Source: Chryseobacterium sp. 39-10
GTDB taxonomy: Bacteria; Bacteroidota; Bacteroidia; Flavobacteriales; Weeksellaceae
Length of the DNA stretch: 44,149 nucleotides
Assembly: GCA_001898255.1 (NCBI GenBank)
Contig: MKTK01000007.1
Coordinates: 128,746-172,894, forward strand
Direction of reading: 5' to 3'
The position numbers were made by a program, and so were the translations under genes. The notes beneath the pieces were generated by a model. The model was not told where the DNA came from. It did not search any database and saw nothing but the letters and a program-made list of their open reading frames with translations. The number at the start of each line of letters is the position of its first letter. Position 1 is the first letter of the stretch. Positions 33,139 to 41,223 of this stretch are shown here, piece by piece.

Positions 33139-34968
33139 TTATTTCTTAAAATTCTTTTCTAGTGCGGAGATAAAACCGGGTTGAATTTCAATTTTTGTTT
33201 TGGCTTTCTGGGCGTTGATGGTTTCCCGTAAAAGCTTTTCGGTCACTGCATCATGCAACGATTCGGCCGCTTCCTGCTGTGTCATGGGTGCAGGAGGCAA
33301 AATTTTATCTACTGCGATTACCACCAGGCGGTCTCCCATTTTGGTTTGAAAAACACCGGTTTTAAACGGAACTTTGTATTTCGTGAAAACCTCAGCATCT
33401 TCCGTCATTTCTCCTTTTTCAAAATTGACAACGATTTGCTTTTTGTCATTCAGTTTACCATAATATTTTGCTTTCAACGCCTCCCAACTTTTGGGGTCCT
33501 TTATCTCTTTTTCTATTTCTTTGCCCAGTTTTTCGTCAGCAATGATAGCCACCCTTCCGTCTGCCCGGTTTCCCCACACGTATTTCGATTTGTTTTGGTT
33601 GTAATATTCGGTGAGCCATTCCGGGTGCTGCTTGATCTGCTCGTTCAGGTAATTCGAGAAAATGTAACCCGAGTACAAAGCTTTTTTAGTTTCGTTGAGT
33701 TCTTTCCTAATGTCTTTCTGCATCGCAAAATCTTCACTGTAAAACCGCAGTAAATCCTGATTTTGTATCGCGGCTACCAAATCGCCCCAGTTGTCCGGAG
33801 AAAGTTTTTCTGCTTCTGCTTTTTTGTCGCCAATGGTTTTTCGAAAATCGCCTACTGTAGTTTTATGGTTACGGTACTGGTAGAGTACCGAATTGTCTTT
33901 GGCCAGGTTAAAACTCTGATACGATTTTTTCACGTTCTGGAACTCAGGAAACTCTTTGTAGGTAGGATCGGCTTTAAGGTAGGCAATCATTTTATCCTGC
34001 AGCAATTCACCATAAAGTGAAGAATTCATATCTCGAATGTAGAAATCTCTGTTTTTATCGGTAAGCACATAGGGCTCGATGTTGTAAATGTTAAAAACGA
34101 AATACCGATCACCCAACAGAATGGGTTGTGGGGTATAGTATCCTTTTGGTTTCCCTTTTAAAAGCGCATAAACTTCGTCTGGCAATGTGGGAGAACCCAT
34201 CACTACTCCACCATTTTCTTTTTCGTGCTCGTTGGCACCGTACAGTTTTGCCACTTCCTGAAATGATTTCCCCGCCTTGAGATCAGCATAAATTTTTGAT
34301 TGTAAAGATTCTGCCTTGTCATCTTTAGGATAAGAAATAGTACCAAAAACAAGATAGCCCAATGTAGGTCTGGAGCTAAGCACTTTTGCAAAAGCAACAA
34401 AACGCCGCGTATCGTACAGGTGGGTGAGCCCGTTTTGTGGAAGCGATTTCAACTCAGCGTATATACTATTGTCTAACGAACCTGGTTTAATGTAGAAGGG
34501 CGCAGGGTTTCCTTTGGTGTATTTCGAAATGGCCTCCTCAATTTTAAGTTTGCCCGATTTTACGTCATTGTAAATTTCCTGGTAGTTGTGAGTATCATCA
34601 TCGGCTTTTTGCACAAAAAAGACCTGTACTTGTTTTTCGGTCTGCAAATCCTTTAAGTAGTCATTCAAAACAGGATCGATAACCTGTTTTGGGAAAAAGA
34701 ATTTGCTGCGTAACTCGCTTTCCTTGGTCATCATGCTCTCGCGGAACGAAGCGGTGGTATCCGCCTTTTTCTCTGCAGCAAACTGTTGCAGAAGATGAAA
34801 ATCTTCTGTTGCGGCAATGGTTTTTTCAATGCCGTTATTTTCCAGACCATAACGGTATTCTTTCTGGAACTGATCCAGCGAGATGCTGTCTTTTCCAATA
34901 ATCATGTATTGTGCATTGGCTACCTGAGCCAGCCCCATCAGGCATATTACTGCAACTATTTTCTTCAT
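33139..34968 (-). CDS. Divergent parvulin-type peptidyl-prolyl isomerase/chaperone
   Basis: A 609-residue exported protein (signal peptide about 1-20, ANAQ). Two segments have the parvulin layout of a strand, a helix with a SFQEVAKLYG-type motif, and a GG turn: VQVFFVQKADDD to SKYTKGNP, and LGYLVFGTISYPKDD with KSFQEVAKLYG, ENGGVVMG and YFVFNIYNIEPY. The catalytic His of a canonical opening (HILV) is missing in both, so it is probably a chaperone rather than an enzyme. The C-terminal third is helical and Lys-rich (QAAESLHDAVTEKLLRETIN). It follows the PfkB gene by 33 bp and precedes the SurA-like gene, suggesting joint work on envelope protein folding. Confidence 0.8.
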   Translation of the reverse strand: MKKIVAVICLMGLAQVANAQYMIIGKDSISLDQFQKEYRYGLENNGIEKTIAATEDFHLLQQFAAEKKADTTASFRESMMTKESELRSKFFFPKQVIDPVLNDYLKDLQTEKQVQVFFVQKADDDTHNYQEIYNDVKSGKLKIEEAISKYTKGNPAPFYIKPGSLDNSIYAELKSLPQNGLTHLYDTRRFVAFAKVLSSRPTLGYLVFGTISYPKDDKAESLQSKIYADLKAGKSFQEVAKLYGANEHEKENGGVVMGSPTLPDEVYALLKGKPKGYYTPQPILLGDRYFVFNIYNIEPYVLTDKNRDFYIRDMNSSLYGELLQDKMIAYLKADPTYKEFPEFQNVKKSYQSFNLAKDNSVLYQYRNHKTTVGDFRKTIGDKKAEAEKLSPDNWGDLVAAIQNQDLLRFYSEDFAMQKDIRKELNETKKALYSGYIFSNYLNEQIKQHPEWLTEYYNQNKSKYVWGNRADGRVAIIADEKLGKEIEKEIKDPKSWEALKAKYYGKLNDKKQIVVNFEKGEMTEDAEVFTKYKVPFKTGVFQTKMGDRLVVIAVDKILPPAPMTQQEAAESLHDAVTEKLLRETINAQKAKTKIEIQPGFISALEKNFKK

Positions 34969-35001
34969 ATTATTTTCTTCCTATAATAAAACAAGGGTTC
35001 T

Positions 35002-35922
35002 TTACACTTCCACTTCGAAGGTGGTAAGGTCTTTAAAGCTTTTGATACGGGCAATCATGTCGGCCTCGGTAATTTCCTGAAGTTTTTCGGTGCCGAATTT
35101 TTCCACCGTGAAAGAGGCCATTGCCGAACCTACAATGAGTGCTGATTTCATGGTTTCGAAATCAAACTCTTCCTTCTTGGCAAGGTAGGAGGCAAATCCG
35201 CCCGCAAAAGTATCGCCGGCTCCTGTAGGATCAAAAACATCTTCTAAAGGAAGCGCCGGAATGGCAAAGATTTTACCGTCATGAAACAGCAATGCACCAT
35301 GCTCTCCTTTTTTAATAATGACATATTTGGGACCTAACTCATGGATTTTTTTGGCTGCTTTCACCAATGAGTATTCACCGGAAAGTTGTCGGGCTTCTTC
35401 GTCATTAATGGTGATAACGTCGGTTTTGGCAATCATTTGCATGAGGATATCCCACGCAGAATCCATCCAGAAATTCATGGTATCGAGGATCACCAGCTTC
35501 GGGCGACTGTTCATTTTTTCCAGCACCGAAAGTTGAACACCCGGATGAAGGTTGCCCAGCAGTAAAATATCGGCGTCCTGCATCGATTCGGGAATTTTGG
35601 GATCAAAATTCTCCAGTACGTTTACTTCCGTTACCAAAGTATCTCTTGAATTGAGGTCGTTATGATATTTCCCACTCCAGAAAAATGTTTTGCCATCTTT
35701 CACCACTTCAATGCCTTCAATATTCACGCCTCGGTCAGCCAACATCTTCAAGTCTGCTTCCGGAAAATCGCCGCCCACTACCGAAACAATTCCGGAAGGA
35801 ACTTTTAGCACCGACGACGCCAGTGTAATGTAAGTTGCAGCTCCGCCTAATATTTTATCGGTTTTTCCGAATGGGGTTTCAATTGCATCAAATGCCACCG
35901 AACCAACGACTAATAATTTCAT
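35002..35922 (-). CDS. PfkB-family carbohydrate/nucleoside kinase
   Basis: A 306-residue ribokinase-fold kinase. Signatures: VVGSVAFDAIETPFGKTDKI and GGAATYITLASSVL at the N-terminus (the GG substrate-binding region), NDEEARQLSGEY, KKGEHGALLFHDG, and the PfkB C-terminal motif DPTGAGDTFAGGF with the catalytic Asp before TFAGG. The substrate could be a sugar or a nucleoside such as adenosine; the sequence does not settle it. It lies 46 bp downstream of gldD and 33 bp upstream of the parvulin-type gene and may be in the same transcript as gldD. Confidence 0.9.
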   Translation of the reverse strand: MKLLVVGSVAFDAIETPFGKTDKILGGAATYITLASSVLKVPSGIVSVVGGDFPEADLKMLADRGVNIEGIEVVKDGKTFFWSGKYHNDLNSRDTLVTEVNVLENFDPKIPESMQDADILLLGNLHPGVQLSVLEKMNSRPKLVILDTMNFWMDSAWDILMQMIAKTDVITINDEEARQLSGEYSLVKAAKKIHELGPKYVIIKKGEHGALLFHDGKIFAIPALPLEDVFDPTGAGDTFAGGFASYLAKKEEFDFETMKSALIVGSAMASFTVEKFGTEKLQEITEADMIARIKSFKDLTTFEVEV

Positions 35923-35968
35923 TTATTCTCTATTTTTTGTTTTTAATTGTGATAGGTTACTCCCATTT

Positions 35969-36526
35969 CTATTTTGACCATTGGAATGTATCGATTAAAT
36001 GCAGCATGTCCTTTTTAATGTACTCCACTGCCGGTGCCAACGAATCGGGTTTTGGGCGGGAGTTAAAGTACAAATTGGCCGTCACATAATGCCGCGTGGA
36101 ATCGGTGACAAAAAACTGCAGATTAGAAGCACTTGGCCCTTTCAGCTCATAAAAATTACCGAAAATTTTTCGTTCCGGATAGCTAAAAGATTTCGTATCA
36201 ATGGCGGTGGCTTTAATCGTATGCTCGTACACCATTTTCTCCGACTCCTTCACATGCAGTCCCAAATCCTGATGAACAGGGAAATAAGTAAGAAAAACTT
36301 TCGCTTTCATTTTCGGATAATCGATATAGTACCAACAGTTTTCTTTGGCATTGTGAATACGGGCAAAATCTGAATACTCGAATGAAAAGCCGCAGGGTGA
36401 GGAATAAACCTGATACTTGGGCTGTGGATACTCTAAGCGCAACTCACCGGAAGGTTTGGGCTGTGTTTCTTTCGAGCATGAAATCATTGCTAATCCCAAG
36501 AAAGTGAAAATGAGATTTTTAACCAT
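35969..36526 (-). CDS. gldD: GldD, gliding motility lipoprotein
   Basis: A 185-residue lipoprotein (MVKNLIFTFLGLAMISC, Cys17) needed for gliding in Flavobacterium; its precise job is unknown (family knowledge). Family pattern: GELRLEYPQPKYQVY, CGFSFEYSDFARI, CWYYIDYPKMKAKVFLTYF, FFVTDSTRHYVTANLYFNSR, PAVEYIKKDMLHLI. It is the fourth kind of gld/por gene in this window. The ATG at 36526 begins about where transcription should start from the -7 box at 36531-36538. Both a complete lipoprotein signal and the promoter require this arrangement, so the mRNA could be leaderless or nearly so. Confidence 0.92.
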   Translation of the reverse strand: MVKNLIFTFLGLAMISCSKETQPKPSGELRLEYPQPKYQVYSSPCGFSFEYSDFARIHNAKENCWYYIDYPKMKAKVFLTYFPVHQDLGLHVKESEKMVYEHTIKATAIDTKSFSYPERKIFGNFYELKGPSASNLQFFVTDSTRHYVTANLYFNSRPKPDSLAPAVEYIKKDMLHLIDTFQWSK

Positions 36527-36530
36527 TGCG

Positions 36531-36538
36531 CAAAAATA
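36531..36538 (-). promoter_or_regulatory. -7 promoter box of gldD
   Basis: The minus strand reads TATTTTTG followed by CGCA and then ATG at 36526. The box is an exact TAnnTTTG match only four bases before the start codon. The surrounding 133 bp between gldD and the polysaccharide cluster show no gene. Confidence 0.5.
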
Positions 36539-36659
36539 AATCTTTTTGTTTGAAGTTGGAAATGATGAGTGCTAAGATTTTACATAAAAAAACAAGCCAT
36601 GTTGTTCCTTTACTTCTTCCTCACGCTTCGCTATCCTCTTTCCTTTCTGAGTTCGGCTA

Positions 36660-37838
36660 TCATGGTGCCACCCGGCCATACTCTTCCAGCAGGGCATTCC
36701 ACACCACCGACTGTTCATACCGGGACTTGATCATCGGCCGGGCATTTTCTCTGAGTTGCCTGTAAAGCTCACGATCGTCCATTACTTTTTGCATGGCCTC
36801 TTCTACTGCCTTTGTATTTTTCGAGGGAATAATCAGTCCATTTTTTCCGTTCACAATTATTTCGTTGCACCCGTTAATATCAGAAACAATACTGGGCAAT
36901 TCCATAGCCCCGGCCTGCAACACTACGTTGGGGAAACCTTCTCGATAACTGGGGAAAACAAGGCAATTGCTAATGGCCAGGAAAGGGCGTACCTCTTGCT
37001 GAAAACCCGTCATGATGATATGGGGGTGCTGTTCAATTTTTTTCAGCGTTTCGGGATGCAGAGGATCGAGGTGAGATTCCAACGGACCAACCAACAACAA
37101 CTTATATCCACGTTGTGTTCCGTACTGCTTGTTATTGGATTCAGCAGTTTTGAGCGAGTGGAATGCATTGATCAGCTCGTTGATGCCCTTGTCGCCCACA
37201 AGGCGGCCGACGAATAGGAAGACGAAATCCTTTTCATGAATCCCCAGTTCTTTTTTTAACTGTACTTTTTGTTCTTCAGCAATCTGAGTCGGACTAAAAT
37301 ACTCGGTATCAATGCCGTTAGAAGAACCGTTTCCGATAACTTCTAGCTTATCTTTAGCCGTAAAATTATTTTGTAGAATGAATTCATAAAGCCCTCTAGA
37401 ATTGGGATATACATGAGTGGCACACCGATAAGTTAGCTTTTCTACCCCATCAAGCATTCTTCTTTTAATGCCTTTGGCTTCCATCAATGGCAATCCGGCA
37501 ACGGTATGCATTCGGACGGGCACACCTGCCAGTTTTGCACCCAACATACCTACGATTCCAGCTTTTGGAGTATGGGAATGAACGATTTGCGGTTTTTCTT
37601 TTTTGCATAATCGATAGAAGTGCCACAGCGATTTTAGATCCTGTACGGGCGAAATGGTTCGGGTCATTTCCACCAGATTAAAGCGCACTCCTAATTTTTC
37701 CGCAACCCTTTTCAGATATGGTCCATCTGATGAAACGGCGATAACCTCAAAATAGCAGTTCATAAAACTCAGTTGCTTCCCGAGAAGTTTGTCGAGCGAT
37801 AAAGGAACGGTGGTGATGCGGATGAGTTTCTTTTTCAT
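36660..37838 (-). CDS. Family 4 glycosyltransferase
   Basis: A 392-residue GT-B fold glycosyltransferase. N-terminal domain: RITTVPLSLDKLLGKQLSFM, VHSHTPKAGIVGMLGAKLAG and RMHTVAGLPLMEAKG. Linker: NGSSNGIDTEYFSP. C-terminal nucleotide-sugar domain: FLFVGRLVGDKGINELINAF, HIIMTGFQQEVRPF, VFPSYREGFPNVVLQAGAME (the E-x7-E region) and EIIVNGKNGLIIP. It resembles PglA/CapM-type transferases that add HexNAc in O-antigen, capsule or glycoprotein assembly; the sugar cannot be read off. It starts 1 bp after the preceding membrane-protein gene and is the last gene of the polysaccharide cluster. Confidence 0.92.
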   Translation of the reverse strand: MKKKLIRITTVPLSLDKLLGKQLSFMNCYFEVIAVSSDGPYLKRVAEKLGVRFNLVEMTRTISPVQDLKSLWHFYRLCKKEKPQIVHSHTPKAGIVGMLGAKLAGVPVRMHTVAGLPLMEAKGIKRRMLDGVEKLTYRCATHVYPNSRGLYEFILQNNFTAKDKLEVIGNGSSNGIDTEYFSPTQIAEEQKVQLKKELGIHEKDFVFLFVGRLVGDKGINELINAFHSLKTAESNNKQYGTQRGYKLLLVGPLESHLDPLHPETLKKIEQHPHIIMTGFQQEVRPFLAISNCLVFPSYREGFPNVVLQAGAMELPSIVSDINGCNEIIVNGKNGLIIPSKNTKAVEEAMQKVMDDRELYRQLRENARPMIKSRYEQSVVWNALLEEYGRVAP

Positions 37839-37839
37839 A

Positions 37840-38913
37840 TCAAGTTTTTGTTTTGGTTGCCATTGTTTTTACCATCTCTATTACGAGAGCAGCATACATG
37901 GGCAGTGCTAAAATTTTGGTTCGGGCAATCAGCCCCCAGTTCGCATATGCAAAGACATACATCAATGCATAACCTAAGATAAAAACCACTGATAATACCG
38001 ATGATGAACCAAGATGTAATTTCTTATAGTTGAAGATCAATATACACAAAGAAAGGCCAAAAATAAATAGGCACACGGCATTCTCTGCACTCCAAATTCC
38101 ATAAAGCCAACCTGTCTTTTCAAAGGGAAGAGGCCTGAAATAAAAAGTGAAAATCTTGTATGGAACTGTATATTCGTCCAGCGGAACATGCGCATGCGTT
38201 TCGCGTAGTTTGGTGATGTGCAATTCATAGAGGTATTGGATGCGCTTCAGCATATTTACTCTTGTACCAGTAATCATATACAACAACTGATACAGCAACG
38301 CGGCTACAAAAAAGGCAACGCCACTGATAATAGATTTATATTTAAGGGTAACTATTTTGGAGCTCCAAATGGACATCAATAAACCCAACGCCAGCACAAC
38401 ACCTACGTGAGGTCGTATAAAAGCAATGATCAGGAAAGAAATCCGTAACTGGGCAGACCCCAACCGCCGTTTATACCACTGGTCTGTCACCAGTACAAAT
38501 GCCGTAAATAAGGGAGCTTCTTTACCAATGAAAGAGGTCCAAAAATGCGCATTTGGCAGCAATAGCAGGATGAAGGCAGCAAGGTATGCGCAGGAATTAT
38601 TGCCCGCGATTTTTAGCAGAAGCCGCCATAATCGATAAAAACCATAACCGCTGAACAAACTAAAAATAAGAAAACCTAAATAGAAGGGAAGGTGAAAGTA
38701 CTTCACCAAAGGGAAAGTGAATATCTTGATTACATCTGTACCCGGACGAAAAAAAGAGCCCCATGAAACGGTGGACAAATCCTGACCCACAAACCAATAC
38801 CGTACTGCATCACCATTGTGAACAGTGATATACTTCCATGCAATCACAGAAAAAAGCAGATGATAAACTGCCAATACATATGGAAAAAATCTAATTACGA
38901 TTTTCATAATCAA
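37840..38913 (-). CDS. Polytopic membrane protein, candidate polysaccharide polymerase (Wzy-like)
   Basis: A 357-residue protein with about eight to ten membrane helices. Motifs shared with the neighbour at 38965-40161 indicate a common ancestor: LLPNAHFWTSFIGKEAPLF against FLPNLHFWSSGVGKDTLLF, IRPHVG against IRPHIT, and IFTFYFRPLPFE against VLTFWFRPFFFD. The conserved polar pair (HFW.S..GK) and Arg-Pro-His in otherwise hydrophobic surroundings could form an active site, as expected of Wzy-type polymerases or EpsG-like proteins. The family is not certain. It lies 1 bp upstream of the GT4 gene and 51 bp after its relative, inside a glycosyltransferase operon. Confidence 0.7.
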   Translation of the reverse strand: MIMKIVIRFFPYVLAVYHLLFSVIAWKYITVHNGDAVRYWFVGQDLSTVSWGSFFRPGTDVIKIFTFPLVKYFHLPFYLGFLIFSLFSGYGFYRLWRLLLKIAGNNSCAYLAAFILLLLPNAHFWTSFIGKEAPLFTAFVLVTDQWYKRRLGSAQLRISFLIIAFIRPHVGVVLALGLLMSIWSSKIVTLKYKSIISGVAFFVAALLYQLLYMITGTRVNMLKRIQYLYELHITKLRETHAHVPLDEYTVPYKIFTFYFRPLPFEKTGWLYGIWSAENAVCLFIFGLSLCILIFNYKKLHLGSSSVLSVVFILGYALMYVFAYANWGLIARTKILALPMYAALVIEMVKTMATKTKT

Positions 38914-38964
38914 TTAATCCTAGCATCTAAGTATTACCCATATTCAATTGTGCAACATCAACGA

Positions 38965-40161
38965 TCACTTCTTTCTGGCCAACTCTTTCTCATACGAAAA
39001 CACCCACATGATAAAGATTAAGAATCCTGGCAGAAACATATTCCGCATACGGATCATGATTCCCACATTCCCCAATGATTGTGAAAACGCCAAAGTACCC
39101 ACCAGCAAAAAAATTACCATTCCTTTGATGACAAACGGTGCTGCCTTAAAAGCACGAATGGGCTTTCTGTACAGTATTTTCACGAAGAGATACACCAATA
39201 CTAAATTTTCAACAGAAGCAATAAGCCCATTGATATTTCGTACATCAAAAAAGAACGGCCGAAACCAAAAGGTCAGCACTTTTAAGGGAAAAGGATAAGA
39301 AGACACATCAATGGCAGAACCGGCCGTACCCCTGCTTAATACCGATGCCTTTGCCTCTGCAAATTTATCAAACCCTTCGGCGGATGCTTCTTCAATTTTG
39401 GCAAATTCCATCACCGAGGGCAAGATCGCCAATCCCGCTCCAATCAAGATCGCCGAAAAGGCAAAACGCTGAAATGCTGAAATTTTACCGCCCATCACAT
39501 ACGCAATACCAAACCCTACAAACAAAAAAAGGGTAATGTGTGGGCGTATGGCTAAAGAGAGTAAAATACTGATGGCAATAAGAGGAATCCTGGTCAGTGG
39601 TTTCAAAAGTCCATATACAAACATGCCAATACACAAAAAGAGAAGGGTATCTTTCCCTACCCCACTGCTCCAAAAGTGAAGATTGGGCAGAAAAAAGAGG
39701 AGTGGAAATAACACATAGTCCCCAATTTTTGTGTTGTAAGGAATTGTTTTGACCACCACCATATAAAAGAAAGTGAGCCCCATAAATCCAAAGAGTGTAT
39801 ACAAAAGTGTATTGGACAGGTAAGACATTCCCAGCAAATTGGAGAACAGAAAATTGAATGCATACATAAACATGGTACCTTCTCCGTTGAATAACCCATC
39901 CTTAAATGCATCTATCGTATATGCTTTGGGTACCCGCCAATAACCGACCGCATCTCCCTGGATGAAGAAACAGTAATACGTCCCCATCACCAGATGGAAA
40001 AAGAACAGCTTTTGCAACATAGAAGCATCCTGATCCGACAAATCCCTGCGGAAAAGATGAATAAATCCTAAGCCGAGAACAACAATAATGGGTATGTAAA
40101 TGAAATCAAGCAAGGTATATATCCAGTTTTTCTTTGACCATTGAAATAATCTTTTTTTCAA
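38965..40161 (-). CDS. Polytopic membrane protein, second candidate polysaccharide polymerase
   Basis: A 398-residue protein with about ten membrane helices, related to its downstream neighbour through the HFWSSGVGKDTLLF, AIRPHITLFL and TFWFRPFFFD segments and the C-terminal IGIMIRMRNMFLPG (neighbour: GLIARTKILALPM). The loop near residues 235-285 is hydrophilic (AKIEEASAEGFDKFAEAKAS). The gene starts inside the end of the acyltransferase gene, overlapping by 56 bp, which points to translational coupling. As with its neighbour, a polymerase role is inferred from context and topology, not from a recognised family signature. Confidence 0.7.
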   Translation of the reverse strand: MKKRLFQWSKKNWIYTLLDFIYIPIIVVLGLGFIHLFRRDLSDQDASMLQKLFFFHLVMGTYYCFFIQGDAVGYWRVPKAYTIDAFKDGLFNGEGTMFMYAFNFLFSNLLGMSYLSNTLLYTLFGFMGLTFFYMVVVKTIPYNTKIGDYVLFPLLFFLPNLHFWSSGVGKDTLLFLCIGMFVYGLLKPLTRIPLIAISILLSLAIRPHITLFLFVGFGIAYVMGGKISAFQRFAFSAILIGAGLAILPSVMEFAKIEEASAEGFDKFAEAKASVLSRGTAGSAIDVSSYPFPLKVLTFWFRPFFFDVRNINGLIASVENLVLVYLFVKILYRKPIRAFKAAPFVIKGMVIFLLVGTLAFSQSLGNVGIMIRMRNMFLPGFLIFIMWVFSYEKELARKK

Positions 40162-41140
40162 AAATTAAATAATAAAGATAGCTAACAAAAGTGATGGTAA
40201 CAATAACCATCAAAAATTCTATCAGAATGAACAACTGAATATTTAATTTTGGGACAACACGAACCAATACACTCTGCAAGGGATTATGAAGAAGATATAA
40301 TGAATAACTTGAATTCCCCAAAAGCATAAATACATTTTTCGCGTTTAACTGTTTATTCCAAAAATATATGGCCAATATAACAAATAAGCCCATACATAAA
40401 CTAAACATGAGATTCTGAGAGAATGCAAATAATGAAATATTAAAATATCTCATATACAAAAATACCAATATGCCACCCAACGCAAGTGGAAAAATCACCT
40501 TAAAATCTGGCTTGTATTTAGATTTGATTAAATATGCAATCAATACACCTAAGATGAATTCAAGATTATATAGATTTAAAAAATTTTGAACCATAGGAAT
40601 AGTTGACTTCAAATTGAAGACTGAGGCAGAAAGTATGCATACAATCCAACCAGTGAGAAAGAAATACCACAACTTTTTTGAAAAAAAATTGAGAGCGTAC
40701 ACAACATAGAAAAACATTTCAAAAACCAAAGTCCATGCAACAGACAGTACAGGATTACCTGAGGGGAAAAGAGTTAACGAAGTCAGCATACTTATTGATC
40801 TATCGGATTCACTTATCGAAGGAAAAATGCGATAAAGAATAATTAATGCAATCGCAATTGGTAAATATGGAATATAGATTCTTAAAACTCTTGCAGAAAA
40901 ATATTTTTTGAGGTATCCTCTGTCACCTCTATATTTAAAAGTAGTGTATGTGATAATAAATCCTGACAATACGAAAAAAAAATCTACACCCAATTTTCCG
41001 ATTTTAGCCAGAAAACCCAATGTCGGTATATTGAAATCATGAAAATGCTCAAAAGAAGCATAAGTATGGTGAACGACCACTAACAATGCAGCAATACCTC
41101 TATACACCTGTATTACGTCAAAATATTTCTTTTTTTCCAT
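40106..41140 (-). CDS. Acyltransferase family 3 (OafA/YrhL-like) membrane protein
   Basis: A 344-residue integral membrane acyltransferase with about ten helices. The N-terminus has the family signature DVIQVYRGIAALLVVVHHTY, with the catalytic-type His pair, then GKLGVDFFFVLSGFIITYTT and YFSARVLRIYIPYLPIAIAL. It would O-acetylate a sugar of the surface glycan made by this cluster. The ATG at 41140 overlaps the stop codon of a glycosyltransferase remnant as TAATG, a coupling junction that has outlived the upstream gene. Base composition is more AT-rich than the genes downstream, hinting at a separate origin. Confidence 0.92.
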   Translation of the reverse strand: MEKKKYFDVIQVYRGIAALLVVVHHTYASFEHFHDFNIPTLGFLAKIGKLGVDFFFVLSGFIITYTTFKYRGDRGYLKKYFSARVLRIYIPYLPIAIALIILYRIFPSISESDRSISMLTSLTLFPSGNPVLSVAWTLVFEMFFYVVYALNFFSKKLWYFFLTGWIVCILSASVFNLKSTIPMVQNFLNLYNLEFILGVLIAYLIKSKYKPDFKVIFPLALGGILVFLYMRYFNISLFAFSQNLMFSLCMGLFVILAIYFWNKQLNAKNVFMLLGNSSYSLYLLHNPLQSVLVRVVPKLNIQLFILIEFLMVIVTITFVSYLYYLIFEKKIISMVKEKLDIYLA

Positions 41141-41223
41141 TACTTATTTCCCAATACTTTCTTCCATTTCCTTCCTGTTACCTGTATGCCGTATTCCTCA
41201 GCGGTCTTTAGTACTGCATACAG
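41140..41223 (-). pseudogene. C-terminal remnant of a lost glycosyltransferase
   Basis: The minus strand from 41223 to the stop at 41140-41142 reads, in frame, LYAVLKTAEEYGIQVTGRKW followed by KKVLGNK and stop. This matches the C-terminus of the intact glycosyltransferase at 42542 (KLVEEKYGLQVTEKKWKEML): EEYGIQVTGRKWK against EEKYGLQVTEKKWK. No start codon or N-terminal part is present; the frame runs straight into the stop codon of the ATPase gene at 41226. The stop overlaps the acyltransferase ATG as TAATG. The DNA similarity to the neighbour is only moderate, so it comes from a different, related transferase rather than a fresh duplication. Confidence 0.75.

Noticed and set aside
36527-36659. 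Small gene or RNA between gldD and the GT4 gene
   Set aside because: Only short frames without support are present; the gldD -7 box is the only signal I see.
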